A stretch of DNA of 33,929 bases, taken from Myxococcales bacterium. Lineage in GTDB: Bacteria > Myxococcota_A > Bradymonadia > Bradymonadales > Bradymonadaceae. Shown piece by piece: positions 8,102 through 15,074 of the stretch; position 1 is the stretch's first letter, and the number at the start of each line of letters is the position of its first letter. Location of the stretch: assembly GCA_026988815.1 (NCBI GenBank), contig JALSKP010000799.1, forward strand, positions 1-33,929, given 5' to 3'. The position numbers were made by a program, and so were the translations under genes. The notes beneath the pieces were generated by a model. The model did no database searches. It saw only the letters and a program-made list of their open reading frames with translations, and was not told where the DNA came from.

Positions 8102-9001
8102 ATGAAACGTACCATGCTTGGTTTTGTGATTTTAAGCTGCGCGCTTAGTTTGGGCTGCGAAACGCCTGAAGAAAAAGCGCGCAATCTCATTGAGCGTAGC
8201 CTCAAAGATTGTAAAAAAATGGAAGGCGAGTTTGTCACGATTAAACTCAATGTGGGCGAAGATCGTATTCTTAAATCGACCTGCGATAATCCAATCACAA
8301 GTCTTAAAATGAAAGAAGGTGATATGGCTGATGTCATGGTTGGTCCCTATCTTTGGAGCGCCGGTTTACACGAAGTTTCCGGTGTTTGGGTTGTGGCTAA
8401 TATCGAGTGGGAAGATCTCGATAAGGCGATTCGAATGACCAAAGACGACGCCAAAATTGAATCGAGAACCAAAGGCATTCCGATGTGGGAGTCCGTTCAG
8501 AAAACGCTGCCCACCTCGCCCTGGATTCGTGAACAACGCTTCGATAACGTTCTTGCCCTTCGTAAAAAAACGCGAGGGAAATCAAAAAATCCGACCGAGC
8601 TCGGTCCAGCCAAAGCGGTCTTTGATGAGCTCGTGAACTGGGCGAAAAAAGATCATCCCGATCTGGCAGCACAGACCCAGTTAAAAGTGGTTAACTACTT
8701 TAAAGATCAGGGCGATAAATTAGAAATGGCCTTGGAAGGTATCGGATCTCAAGACGGCCATTTTGAGGCCTCTATTCGTCAGGCAGAAAAAGATGGCGAT
8801 AAGAAAACGATTGAAAAATATACGAAAAAACTCGAAGAATCTCGTGCCGGGCGAGATGCCGAGATCGCGTTGGTGAATCAACGTATTTCGATAGTGAGAA
8901 AGCATGCATGTGATATTTCAAAACAAATATCTCCATCGAGCGTGACCAATCCTGATTTAAAAAAGACCCTCGCTTCGTCGTTGAGCGGTATCTGCAACTA
9001 G
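8102..9001 (+). CDS. Lipoprotein of unknown function (299 aa)
   Basis: The N-terminus MKRTMLGFVILSCALSLGC is a type II signal peptide: two basic residues, a hydrophobic core and a lipobox ending in Cys19, so the mature protein should be lipid-anchored in the envelope. I chose the ATG at 8102 rather than the TTG at 8096 because AAAGGA lies 8 nt upstream. The mature part is charged and mainly helical. Residues ~215-275 (DKKTIEKYTKKLEESRAGRD) could form a coiled coil, and a few cysteines (C40, C62 region and near the C-terminus) could form disulfides. I recognise no domain. The stop codon overlaps the convergent neighbour's stop in a shared CTAG. Confidence 0.85.
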   Translation: MKRTMLGFVILSCALSLGCETPEEKARNLIERSLKDCKKMEGEFVTIKLNVGEDRILKSTCDNPITSLKMKEGDMADVMVGPYLWSAGLHEVSGVWVVANIEWEDLDKAIRMTKDDAKIESRTKGIPMWESVQKTLPTSPWIREQRFDNVLALRKKTRGKSKNPTELGPAKAVFDELVNWAKKDHPDLAAQTQLKVVNYFKDQGDKLEMALEGIGSQDGHFEASIRQAEKDGDKKTIEKYTKKLEESRAGRDAEIALVNQRISIVRKHACDISKQISPSSVTNPDLKKTLASSLSGICN

Positions 9002-10194
9002 GATTCTAGAATTGCGTCCCAGAGATCTTCCAAGACAATAAGTCGATCGTGGGTGGAGGAACTTACCTCCGAGCTTTCCCGAGATTCAAAACCAAAAGGG
9101 TCACGAAGACGAATGGTCGTATCATCGATCTTAATGAGGCCTACCGCTTCCAGAATATCAACCAGATCTTGATCTGTACTTTGTTCCGAAAAAGGCCCAA
9201 CTCCAGAATGTTTGAGAATCCCAATACCTTTACGAGAGAGCGCCTTTTCGATGAGCTTTATTGGGCTGCCGATATCGCGACCGCGAAACCAAACACGAAT
9301 CCCATACATATCTGTTGACCAGGTGAGCACCGAGCGCTGGTGGTCTTGTAAGGAAAGCATCGATAGGGCCAACGTGATGTAGGGCACTGTGGTGGACAAC
9401 AAGGCGCGGAGATCGGGACCGCCGCGCTTAAGGGTAGAAATAGTAGACGAGTTTACAGGTACGTTTCCAAACCAAGGCGCATCGTCGATTTCTTGGGTGG
9501 CAGATCCCCACGTTTTTTGAGAAAATTCTAATTCCGCGTCAACGACAAAGGCCTTGACTTGGCGTGGAAAACCCACGTGCATGATCCCCGAGGCGCCAAA
9601 GCTTCTCGCCGCCATCGCGGTTAAAAAAGCTCGCCCTTCATACTCAAAACTTCCGCCGCTAGGTTCAATCGTATCGCCGTTTTCCCAATTGATGGCGGAG
9701 GGTTTGTAGGCAATTTCCAACATCGTTGTAATACCTGATGCACGTCGTTTGATCGTTGCCTCGGATAGCTCAGAGCGCGCCGCGATGGCCGCCATCGCGG
9801 CGCGTTTGGTATCAGCGTCTCCAGTCTCTCTTTTGATCTTTTGGATGTCCCGAATAAGGGAGCGAGCAAACATCGCGTCTCGGAAAAGTCGGGCTCTCAT
9901 GTCTAGATTTTTAGTAAAGATACGTCCTATGTCCGTAAGCTTGATGACGCCTTTTTCTGGTAGGAAAGAAAACTTTAGCCAACGCGAAAAATCCGAATAA
10001 TAGCGTACCGTTCGTGCATCGATGAGCATCATGCGCGCCAGCTCATCCAAGTCATGATTGCCTGCGTGAACGAGATTTAGAAAATCAATGAAAAGCGCAA
10101 TGCTGTTAGCCTGAGGAATCTCGGCTGTGGTCCGTAGAAGATCGAGCTGAGCGTCTTTTTTTCCCGACTCCTTTCTATCGTCATTCTTGCTCAT
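8998..10194 (-). CDS. Predicted winged-helix DNA-binding protein (398 aa)
   Basis: This is a soluble protein with no signal peptide. The N-terminal ~130 residues resemble a winged helix (DLDELARMMLIDARTVRYYS, then a short wing and DIGRIF). A second helical segment around 140-170 (SELSEATIKRRASGITTML) has the form of wHTH regions found in some AAA-associated or restriction-linked proteins. The C-terminus (~320-375, SDQDLVDILEAVGLIKIDD pattern) looks like another winged helix. Together these suggest a transcriptional regulator or a DNA-recognition subunit; the target is unknown. Start: ATG at 10194. A TATACT sits only about 7 nt before it on the minus strand, so the message may have a very short leader. 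Confidence 0.75.
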   Translation of the reverse strand: MSKNDDRKESGKKDAQLDLLRTTAEIPQANSIALFIDFLNLVHAGNHDLDELARMMLIDARTVRYYSDFSRWLKFSFLPEKGVIKLTDIGRIFTKNLDMRARLFRDAMFARSLIRDIQKIKRETGDADTKRAAMAAIAARSELSEATIKRRASGITTMLEIAYKPSAINWENGDTIEPSGGSFEYEGRAFLTAMAARSFGASGIMHVGFPRQVKAFVVDAELEFSQKTWGSATQEIDDAPWFGNVPVNSSTISTLKRGGPDLRALLSTTVPYITLALSMLSLQDHQRSVLTWSTDMYGIRVWFRGRDIGSPIKLIEKALSRKGIGILKHSGVGPFSEQSTDQDLVDILEAVGLIKIDDTTIRLRDPFGFESRESSEVSSSTHDRLIVLEDLWDAILES

Positions 10195-10659
10195 CGTTAA
10201 AGTATAGCTATTTTTTGGAAAAAAAAGTAGCGCTTAAAATTAATCGTCAATCATGATTGACTATATGTGGTTTTACTAAAAGGATAGGTATGAAATTCTG
10301 GAAAAAAATAGATAAAGATATTTGGGAATACACATATAAATTAAGAACGCCGGTGGTATTTGGTTTCCAATCCGCTGTACGGCGATTCGTTTGGCCTCCG
10401 GTGAAATATGGTTGCATTCTCCGTGTTCATTTTCGGAGGAGGGCGCTCGAGAATTAGCGACCTTGGGAGGTTAAATACATTATTGCACCCAACGCCTACC
10501 ATCATCTATTTGTGCCCAAGACAGCTCATTTGTTCCCGAACGCAGAAAAATGGTGCGCTCCGGGCGTCCAGAAAAAGCAGAAAAAATGTTTCTTTGAGGC
10601 CACAGCTTTTTCCCCACCTGTCGGTCGAAGGCGATCGCATCGCGCGCTCTTCGTAGGGC
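10195..10659. other. Poorly coding segment between the winged-helix gene and the MarR remnant
   Basis: About 465 bp without a convincing gene apart from a possible 55-aa ORF. Short ORFs exist in two plus-strand frames, but their composition (many Arg, Ser, Pro, Cys) is unlike the neighbours. The frame that leads into the MarR-like sequence is closed by a TAG at 10654-10656. The segment looks like a decayed or rearranged stretch that once held the N-terminal half of the MarR gene. Confidence 0.45.
10290..10457 (+). CDS. Possible small protein (55 aa), low confidence
   Basis: The ATG at 10290 is preceded by AAAAGGATAGGT, a good ribosome site, and the first ~25 residues (MKFWKKIDKDIWEYTYKLRT) read like a real protein start. 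The rest becomes very Arg-rich before the stop. It may be the surviving start of a gene broken in this messy segment, or chance. No family is recognised. Confidence 0.25.
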   Translation: MKFWKKIDKDIWEYTYKLRTPVVFGFQSAVRRFVWPPVKYGCILRVHFRRRALEN

Positions 10660-10959
10660 GTGGCCTTGTGCCTCGCCTCGTTTACCGAGATCGCCAAGAA
10701 AATGGGAATTTCAAAACAAGCGCTTGCTAAATCAGTGGATGAACTCGAAGCGATGGGGGCGGTGGAGAAGATTCCCGATCCCCTTGATGGTCGTGCCAAT
10801 TTGGTCCGACTGAATCCACGTGTATTTCTCGCGGGTTTAGACGCTCTTCGCGAGATTGAGCATTCCTTTAGAGAAGAAATCGGAGCCAAGAGAATGGATG
10901 CCTTTTTTGATACGCTGCTTGATTTGAATACCTTTTTAGATAAGCAGGAAGAGTCCTAA
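10660..10959 (+). pseudogene. MarR-family regulator, N-terminally truncated remnant
   Basis: The sequence SFTEIAKKMGISKQALAKSV, followed by DELEAMGAVEKIPDPLDGR and A-x-L-V-R-L-N, is the classic recognition helix and wing of MarR-type winged-helix regulators. A helical C-terminus (AFFDTLLDLNTFLDK) would be part of the dimer interface. A full MarR protein needs 40-60 more residues of N-terminal helices before this point. Here a TAG lies four codons upstream of the only available GTG, and nothing family-like is seen in the other frames. The remaining 99-aa frame could be expressed from the GTG at 10660, but dimerisation would be impaired. It lies 64 bp before the ArsA operon, so it may have been that operon's regulator. 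Confidence 0.6.
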
Positions 10960-11023
10960 AATTTAAATTGGGTTTGTATCCCCGAACTGGTAGAAAGATC
11001 TTTATCAATATCGATGTAGTATT

Positions 11024-11971
11024 TTGAAAAGCGATTTATACAAGCGACGACTCGTTCTATTCACCGGCAAGGGCGGTGTGGGCAAGACCACGGTGGCTAG
11101 CGCCTTCGCGCTGAGCTGCGCGAAACGCGGCATGAAAACCTTGCTAATGCAAGTCAATGCCAAGGATAGAATAGGTGCTATTTTCAACCAAGATCCCATC
11201 GGCGAGGAAATGGTTGAATTGGGTCCCAACCTCTATTGCGTGAATAGTACGCCAGCCTCGGCGATGCGCGAATACGCATTGATGACCCTAAAAATAAAAA
11301 TTATCTATAGGGCCGTGTTCGAGAATAAAATCGTGCAGTCCTTTCTGAACGCAATTCCGGGGATCAGCGAACTCGTCCTACTTGGTAAAGCCTACTACCA
11401 TGCGGCGGTCGAAAAGAGGGGGAAAAAACGACGTTGGGATATTGTGGTATTGGATGCGCCAGCGACAGGCCACGGGATTTTTCTTTTAAAAATACCCAGC
11501 GTAGTGACCTCGATTATTGAAAGTGGTCATATGTTTGAAGAAGCCGAGCGTATGAAAGCCATGCTCGAAGATCCAGAATTTACGTCTGTGAATATCGTAA
11601 CATTGTTGGAAGATTTGCCGATTAACGAATCGAAGATGTTATCGGAAACGCTCCAGGAGGAACTCAATATTGCGGTTGATTACATTTTTGCAAATAAAGT
11701 TCTTTCTAATCCATTTACAGAAGAAGAAGAAAATACTTTGCATCGCTTAGAGGATAGCGACACCCTGTTGGACTCGCTTTTCCAGAGCGCGCGTTTTCAC
11801 GGCGCGCGTGTAGCATCACAAAAAAAGTATGCTGATATACTCAAGGAGAAAATCGATTGTTTTACCATAGAAATACCCTATTTCTTTGACGGCGCAGATC
11901 GGGCCGAGCAGATCGAAAAGATATCGAAGATCATTTCGACACAATTGAATCAAACAGGAGAGGTAGAATGA
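11024..11971 (+). CDS. ArsA/Get3-family ATPase, first copy (with signature lysine)
   Basis: A 315-aa single-domain ArsA-like P-loop ATPase. The deviant Walker A motif GKGGVGKTT (residues ~16-24) carries the signature lysine that in this family reaches across a dimer to the partner's nucleotide. The switch segment DAPATGHGIF matches the Walker B/switch II D-x-P-x-T-G-H of ArsA proteins. Family members pump arsenite with ArsB, target tail-anchored proteins (Get3), or have unknown roles in bacteria. No arsB or arsenite-binding cysteines are seen here, so arsenic transport is unlikely. The start is a TTG at 11024 with a weak ribosome site; the nearest ATG upstream is closed by TAG. The stop overlaps the next start in ATGA, so the two ATPases are translationally coupled. 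Confidence 0.9.
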   Translation: MKSDLYKRRLVLFTGKGGVGKTTVASAFALSCAKRGMKTLLMQVNAKDRIGAIFNQDPIGEEMVELGPNLYCVNSTPASAMREYALMTLKIKIIYRAVFENKIVQSFLNAIPGISELVLLGKAYYHAAVEKRGKKRRWDIVVLDAPATGHGIFLLKIPSVVTSIIESGHMFEEAERMKAMLEDPEFTSVNIVTLLEDLPINESKMLSETLQEELNIAVDYIFANKVLSNPFTEEEENTLHRLEDSDTLLDSLFQSARFHGARVASQKKYADILKEKIDCFTIEIPYFFDGADRAEQIEKISKIISTQLNQTGEVE

Positions 11972-13110
11972 GCGTCTCCACGTCAGGAAAACTCGCCGAA
12001 TTGGTTTCAAGAAAACGTGTCATTATTTGCGTTGGCTCCGGCGGCGTAGGTAAAACCACAACCAGCGCCATTATAGCTCTCCAAGAAGCCAAACGCGGTA
12101 AAAAAGTAATCGTTCTTACTATTGATCCCGCGAAACGCTTGGCCAACGCTCTGGGTCTGGCCTCCTTTACCGGAAAAGCGCAGAAGGTCGAACTTGAGAT
12201 GGAAGGCGAGTTATGGGCGATGATGTTGGACATGAAAGCCTGCTTTGATGAGGTCGTCGTTCGCTACGCTCCTCCAGAAAGTCGGGATGAGATTCTTAGT
12301 AACCGAATTTACGAATATTTTTCAACAAGTCTAGCCGGTACACAAGAGTACGCTGCCTCGGAACGCCTCTACCAATTATACGAAAGCGGCGAATACGATC
12401 TTATTGTGCTCGATACTCCGCCAACAACCCATGCCCTGGATTTCTTGGAGGCGCCCAATCGCCTCGGAGATGCCGTAAATAGTCGAGCGTTGCAATGGTT
12501 GTATAAACCCACAGTATTTGCGGGGAAAAAAGGATTGGGTGTATTTTCAATGGGGACAACCTATGTGGTTCGTATTCTCAGCAAGCTAACCGGCGCGCAG
12601 CTTCTAGAGGAGTTTTCAACTTTCCTCAGTGCTTTTTCGACGCTTTTTGACGGACTTCAAGAAAGAGGAAAGGCGGTGCGTGATTTGCTTTCTCGCGATG
12701 AAAGTACCTTCATCGTCGTTTCTACGCCCGATCCTTTGACCTTAAAAGAGGCCGCTTTCTTTTACGAAAAGTTGGGAAAAGATCAAAATACAGTGGGCGC
12801 TTTTGTGATCAATCGTGTGCACGATTTTGGTATTGACGATGAAGATTTACGCCGACCCATTGTAAATATTTCTACTAAACTCGATACACAATTTGAAAAC
12901 CCGCGTAGTGTTGCACAAAAATTAGTAGACATTGCAAGTAAATATAGCACCTTGAAGAAGCAAGATTTTAGGGCAATGAAGGATTTGAAAAATAATGTGA
13001 GCGGCGATGTCCCCATCGTTTATATGCCTTATTTCGATCGTGATATTCATAATGCTGAAGGGTTAGAAAGAGCGCGTTTAGAACTCTTCGATAAGGAAAA
13101 GAGGATTTAA
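11968..13110 (+). CDS. ArsA-family ATPase, second copy (lacks signature lysine)
   Basis: A 380-aa ArsA-like ATPase. The P-loop reads GSGGVGKTTT, so the catalytic P-loop lysine is kept, but the first signature lysine of the deviant Walker A is replaced by Ser. Downstream come TIDPAKRLANALGL (the switch I-like D-P-A-x-x-L) and DTPPTTHALDFL (switch II-like). The pairing of one GKGGVGKT and one GSGGVGKT copy is a pattern I recall from actinobacterial and myxobacterial ArsA pairs, and suggests a heterodimer in which each half supplies different catalytic groups. No CxxC zinc motif of Get3 is present. An AGGAGAGG ribosome site lies just upstream of the ATG, which overlaps the previous stop. The next gene starts inside this stop (TAATG). 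Confidence 0.92.
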   Translation: MSVSTSGKLAELVSRKRVIICVGSGGVGKTTTSAIIALQEAKRGKKVIVLTIDPAKRLANALGLASFTGKAQKVELEMEGELWAMMLDMKACFDEVVVRYAPPESRDEILSNRIYEYFSTSLAGTQEYAASERLYQLYESGEYDLIVLDTPPTTHALDFLEAPNRLGDAVNSRALQWLYKPTVFAGKKGLGVFSMGTTYVVRILSKLTGAQLLEEFSTFLSAFSTLFDGLQERGKAVRDLLSRDESTFIVVSTPDPLTLKEAAFFYEKLGKDQNTVGAFVINRVHDFGIDDEDLRRPIVNISTKLDTQFENPRSVAQKLVDIASKYSTLKKQDFRAMKDLKNNVSGDVPIVYMPYFDRDIHNAEGLERARLELFDKEKRI

Positions 13111-13511
13111 TGTTTGGCTTGAGCAAAGACATTCTTGAAGAAATAAGAGCCCACTTGGAGGCCAGGAAAGGCGAACTTCTGTGCGAGGGAGACGGCAAAG
13201 CCGATCCCAACCGCACCGATTCGCTGTCGGTTCCCGATGAGGATACTCAACCTTATACTGAAATGAACCAAGTTCTGACCTCCCGACAGAATCGCCTTCG
13301 TGCTGAAGAGCTTGAGAAGGTAGAGGTTGCACTCCAACGTCTTGAAAACAATCCTGATGAATTTGGTCTTTGCCAAACATGCGAGGAGGCGATCAAGACA
13401 GGGCGTTTGAAAGTCATGCCTTGGGCGCGTTTCTGTGTTCCGTGTAAAGAGGAGGCCTCTGATAACAAACGTGGATACCGTCGTAGAAATACGCGTGATT
13501 TTATCGAATGA
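13110..13511 (+). CDS. TraR/DksA-type zinc-finger protein
   Basis: A 133-aa protein with the DksA/TraR architecture: an N-terminal helical hairpin region (residues ~5-85) and a C-terminal C4 zinc finger with C-x2-C (CQTC) and C-x2-C (CVPC) separated by about 17 residues. Proteins of this family insert into the RNA polymerase secondary channel, often with ppGpp, and adjust initiation. The hairpin tip acidic pair D-x-x-D/A of DksA is not clear (the region has DEDTQPYTEMNQ), so the activity may differ. The ATG overlaps the stop of the ArsA gene, which makes it the third member of that operon. The basic tail (KRGYRRRNTR) could touch nucleic acid. Confidence 0.88.
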   Translation: MFGLSKDILEEIRAHLEARKGELLCEGDGKADPNRTDSLSVPDEDTQPYTEMNQVLTSRQNRLRAEELEKVEVALQRLENNPDEFGLCQTCEEAIKTGRLKVMPWARFCVPCKEEASDNKRGYRRRNTRDFIE

Positions 13512-13529
13512 AACGGATTTTCGATTGAA

Positions 13530-13889
13530 CTAGGATTTTGCGCCACGAAAGATCGCCACAGCGGCAACGACAAGGGCGAAAATGTTTCCCATCGCTATTT
13601 TCACAGGCGCCATCGCGAATTCGGTACCACGGGCGCGCATCGCATCGGCGCTTCCCGCTTTGGCAAATTTGATGGCGTCTTCCAATTCCCCCATCGCAAG
13701 CCCGTAGGCCAAAGCGGCAAAGCCAAAAGAAATAAGGGCAATGACGATCAGGCAAGCTCCGAGCGCGACCCAGGACCTCTTAGCGTTTTTCGGCGGAGAA
13801 AGGAAAGTGTATATAGTAAAAAAGCTTACGAAAATTCCGCCAACAAGGGTGAAAATAACGATCATCGAAAAGGGTCCTAATTCCTGCAT
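13530..13889 (-). CDS. Small integral membrane protein (119 aa)
   Basis: Three hydrophobic segments are visible at about residues 7-29, 42-64 and 96-114, separated by a short basic loop (SPPKNAKRS) and a polar, mixed-charge loop. It is therefore a small inner-membrane protein of unknown function. GGA lies 7-8 nt before the ATG. It ends 18 bp from the convergent DksA-like gene. No family is recognised. Confidence 0.75.
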   Translation of the reverse strand: MQELGPFSMIVIFTLVGGIFVSFFTIYTFLSPPKNAKRSWVALGACLIVIALISFGFAALAYGLAMGELEDAIKFAKAGSADAMRARGTEFAMAPVKIAMGNIFALVVAAVAIFRGAKS

Positions 13890-14016
13890 TTTTTTCCAAT
13901 AGTTTTATAGTTGTGAGGGAGCATGGTTGGAATGCTTCCCGACAAAAGTTTTTAGTAATTATCAGATCTTTAGAAAAGACACGTTCGAGTAAAAATGCGA
14001 AGACCGGAGGTCTTAC

Positions 14017-14550
14017 TCAATCAAGCGTGGCGAGGTACTTTTCGACGCCGCGATTGGCCTCTTTCATATTTGGCGTAATCATTTTCACGACAAATTTCTC
14101 AATGGCGCCGCCGACTTTTCCGGCAATAAGGCGAGGCACGCCAGGTATCTTTTTTGCGTCTACTTTTAAGTCCCCAAGAATGTGAACCTCAGTTTGGTCG
14201 CCAACTTTTTTGTAGGTTGTTTTACCACCACAGGAGATCGCATCGCTCAGAAACCCAACTTCCATATCCCACTTTACTGAAAATTCTTCGTCATCCCAAT
14301 GTGCGGTGTCTTTCCACTGGAGCATTTCCTGGCTGATGAATCTCTGGGCCAAAGAAGGAATATCTTCGTCGGCGGCGTACCAAATATTGACGATTTTTAC
14401 GGAATTCTCATCCACGCGTTCGTAATCGGTTCGCTCAATATTTTTTACCGTCGGGAGATAAGGTAGAAGTTCTACCAAATTATCTCGAAAGGTTTCGTAA
14501 ACCGTGTCACGATCGAAGGTGACTTTGTCAGTAATGTCGATTTTTGCCAT
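14017..14550 (-). CDS. DUF2505 / SRPBCC-fold protein
   Basis: A 177-aa soluble protein resembling DUF2505, a START/SRPBCC-like lipid- or hydrophobic-ligand-binding fold. The N-terminus (KVTFDRDTVYETFRDN) gives the first strand and helix; later strands read VKIVNIWYA and VKWDMEVGFL; the C-terminal long helix (ITPNMKEANRGVEKYLATL) closes the pocket in this fold. No catalytic residues are known for the family. AGGA lies 8 nt before the ATG. It follows the ferredoxin gene by 9 bp, so the two are almost certainly one transcript; whether the protein has any redox link is unknown. Confidence 0.8.
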   Translation of the reverse strand: MAKIDITDKVTFDRDTVYETFRDNLVELLPYLPTVKNIERTDYERVDENSVKIVNIWYAADEDIPSLAQRFISQEMLQWKDTAHWDDEEFSVKWDMEVGFLSDAISCGGKTTYKKVGDQTEVHILGDLKVDAKKIPGVPRLIAGKVGGAIEKFVVKMITPNMKEANRGVEKYLATLD

Positions 14551-14559
14551 GTTTTTTTC

Positions 14560-14901
14560 CTATTTTTTATAATTTTCGGGTTTCCATCCAGGAAAGTCCG
14601 CAGGTTGCCCTTGCTCAAAGAACTCTGCATTAAGCTCAATGAAGGGAATCCATTTTTCTGGAGTATCGTCCTCTTCAAAAATAGCTTCTACGGGGCAATC
14701 GGGTTCGCACGCGCCGCAATCGATACAGATATCTGGATCAATATAAAGTTGTAGATTTCCAAGCGCCGCTACACCATCGTTATCACGAATGGCCTTGATT
14801 TCATCAAGGGGTAGAGGACCGATAATACAATCCACAGGACAAACGGAAACACAGATCGTGTCACAGGTGCCTATGCATGGTTCAGCGATGATAAATGCCA
14901 T
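14560..14901 (-). CDS. Ferredoxin with two [Fe-S] cluster motifs
   Basis: A 113-aa ferredoxin. The first motif, near residues 9-25, is C-x3-C-x3-C-x3-C-P-V-D-C-like (CIGTCDTICVSVCPVDC). The second, near residues 57-70, is the textbook C-x2-C-x2-C-x3-C-P (CIDCGACEPDCP). The layout, with a long insert and a C-terminal W-x-P-F-I-x-x-N extension, matches 7Fe/8Fe bacterial ferredoxins of the FdxA type. It carries low-potential electrons in the cytosol; the P450 at 4776-6152 is one conceivable client, but that is only inference. GGAG lies 6 nt before the ATG. It is the first gene of a two-gene unit with the DUF2505 protein. Confidence 0.92.
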   Translation of the reverse strand: MAFIIAEPCIGTCDTICVSVCPVDCIIGPLPLDEIKAIRDNDGVAALGNLQLYIDPDICIDCGACEPDCPVEAIFEEDDTPEKWIPFIELNAEFFEQGQPADFPGWKPENYKK

Positions 14902-15074
14902 CGTTACTCCTTCTCTTTCCGCGTTGTGCGGACCAGGCCTATCATTGACAAAAATAAACTTTTCGCAACCCTATTTTTGCTTTTTTTACCCTATGGTTTA
15001 TTGGAGAGTTTTCGATCGAATAAATCGGCGTCAGACTAGCGATCTTTGCTGACTTTTATTACCTTCTGGCGGTT

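Noticed and set aside
14945-14950. Perfect TTGACA upstream of the glycosyltransferase gene
   Set aside because: The only -10-like sequence (CTATTT/TATTTT) is 20-21 bp away, too far for a normal promoter.
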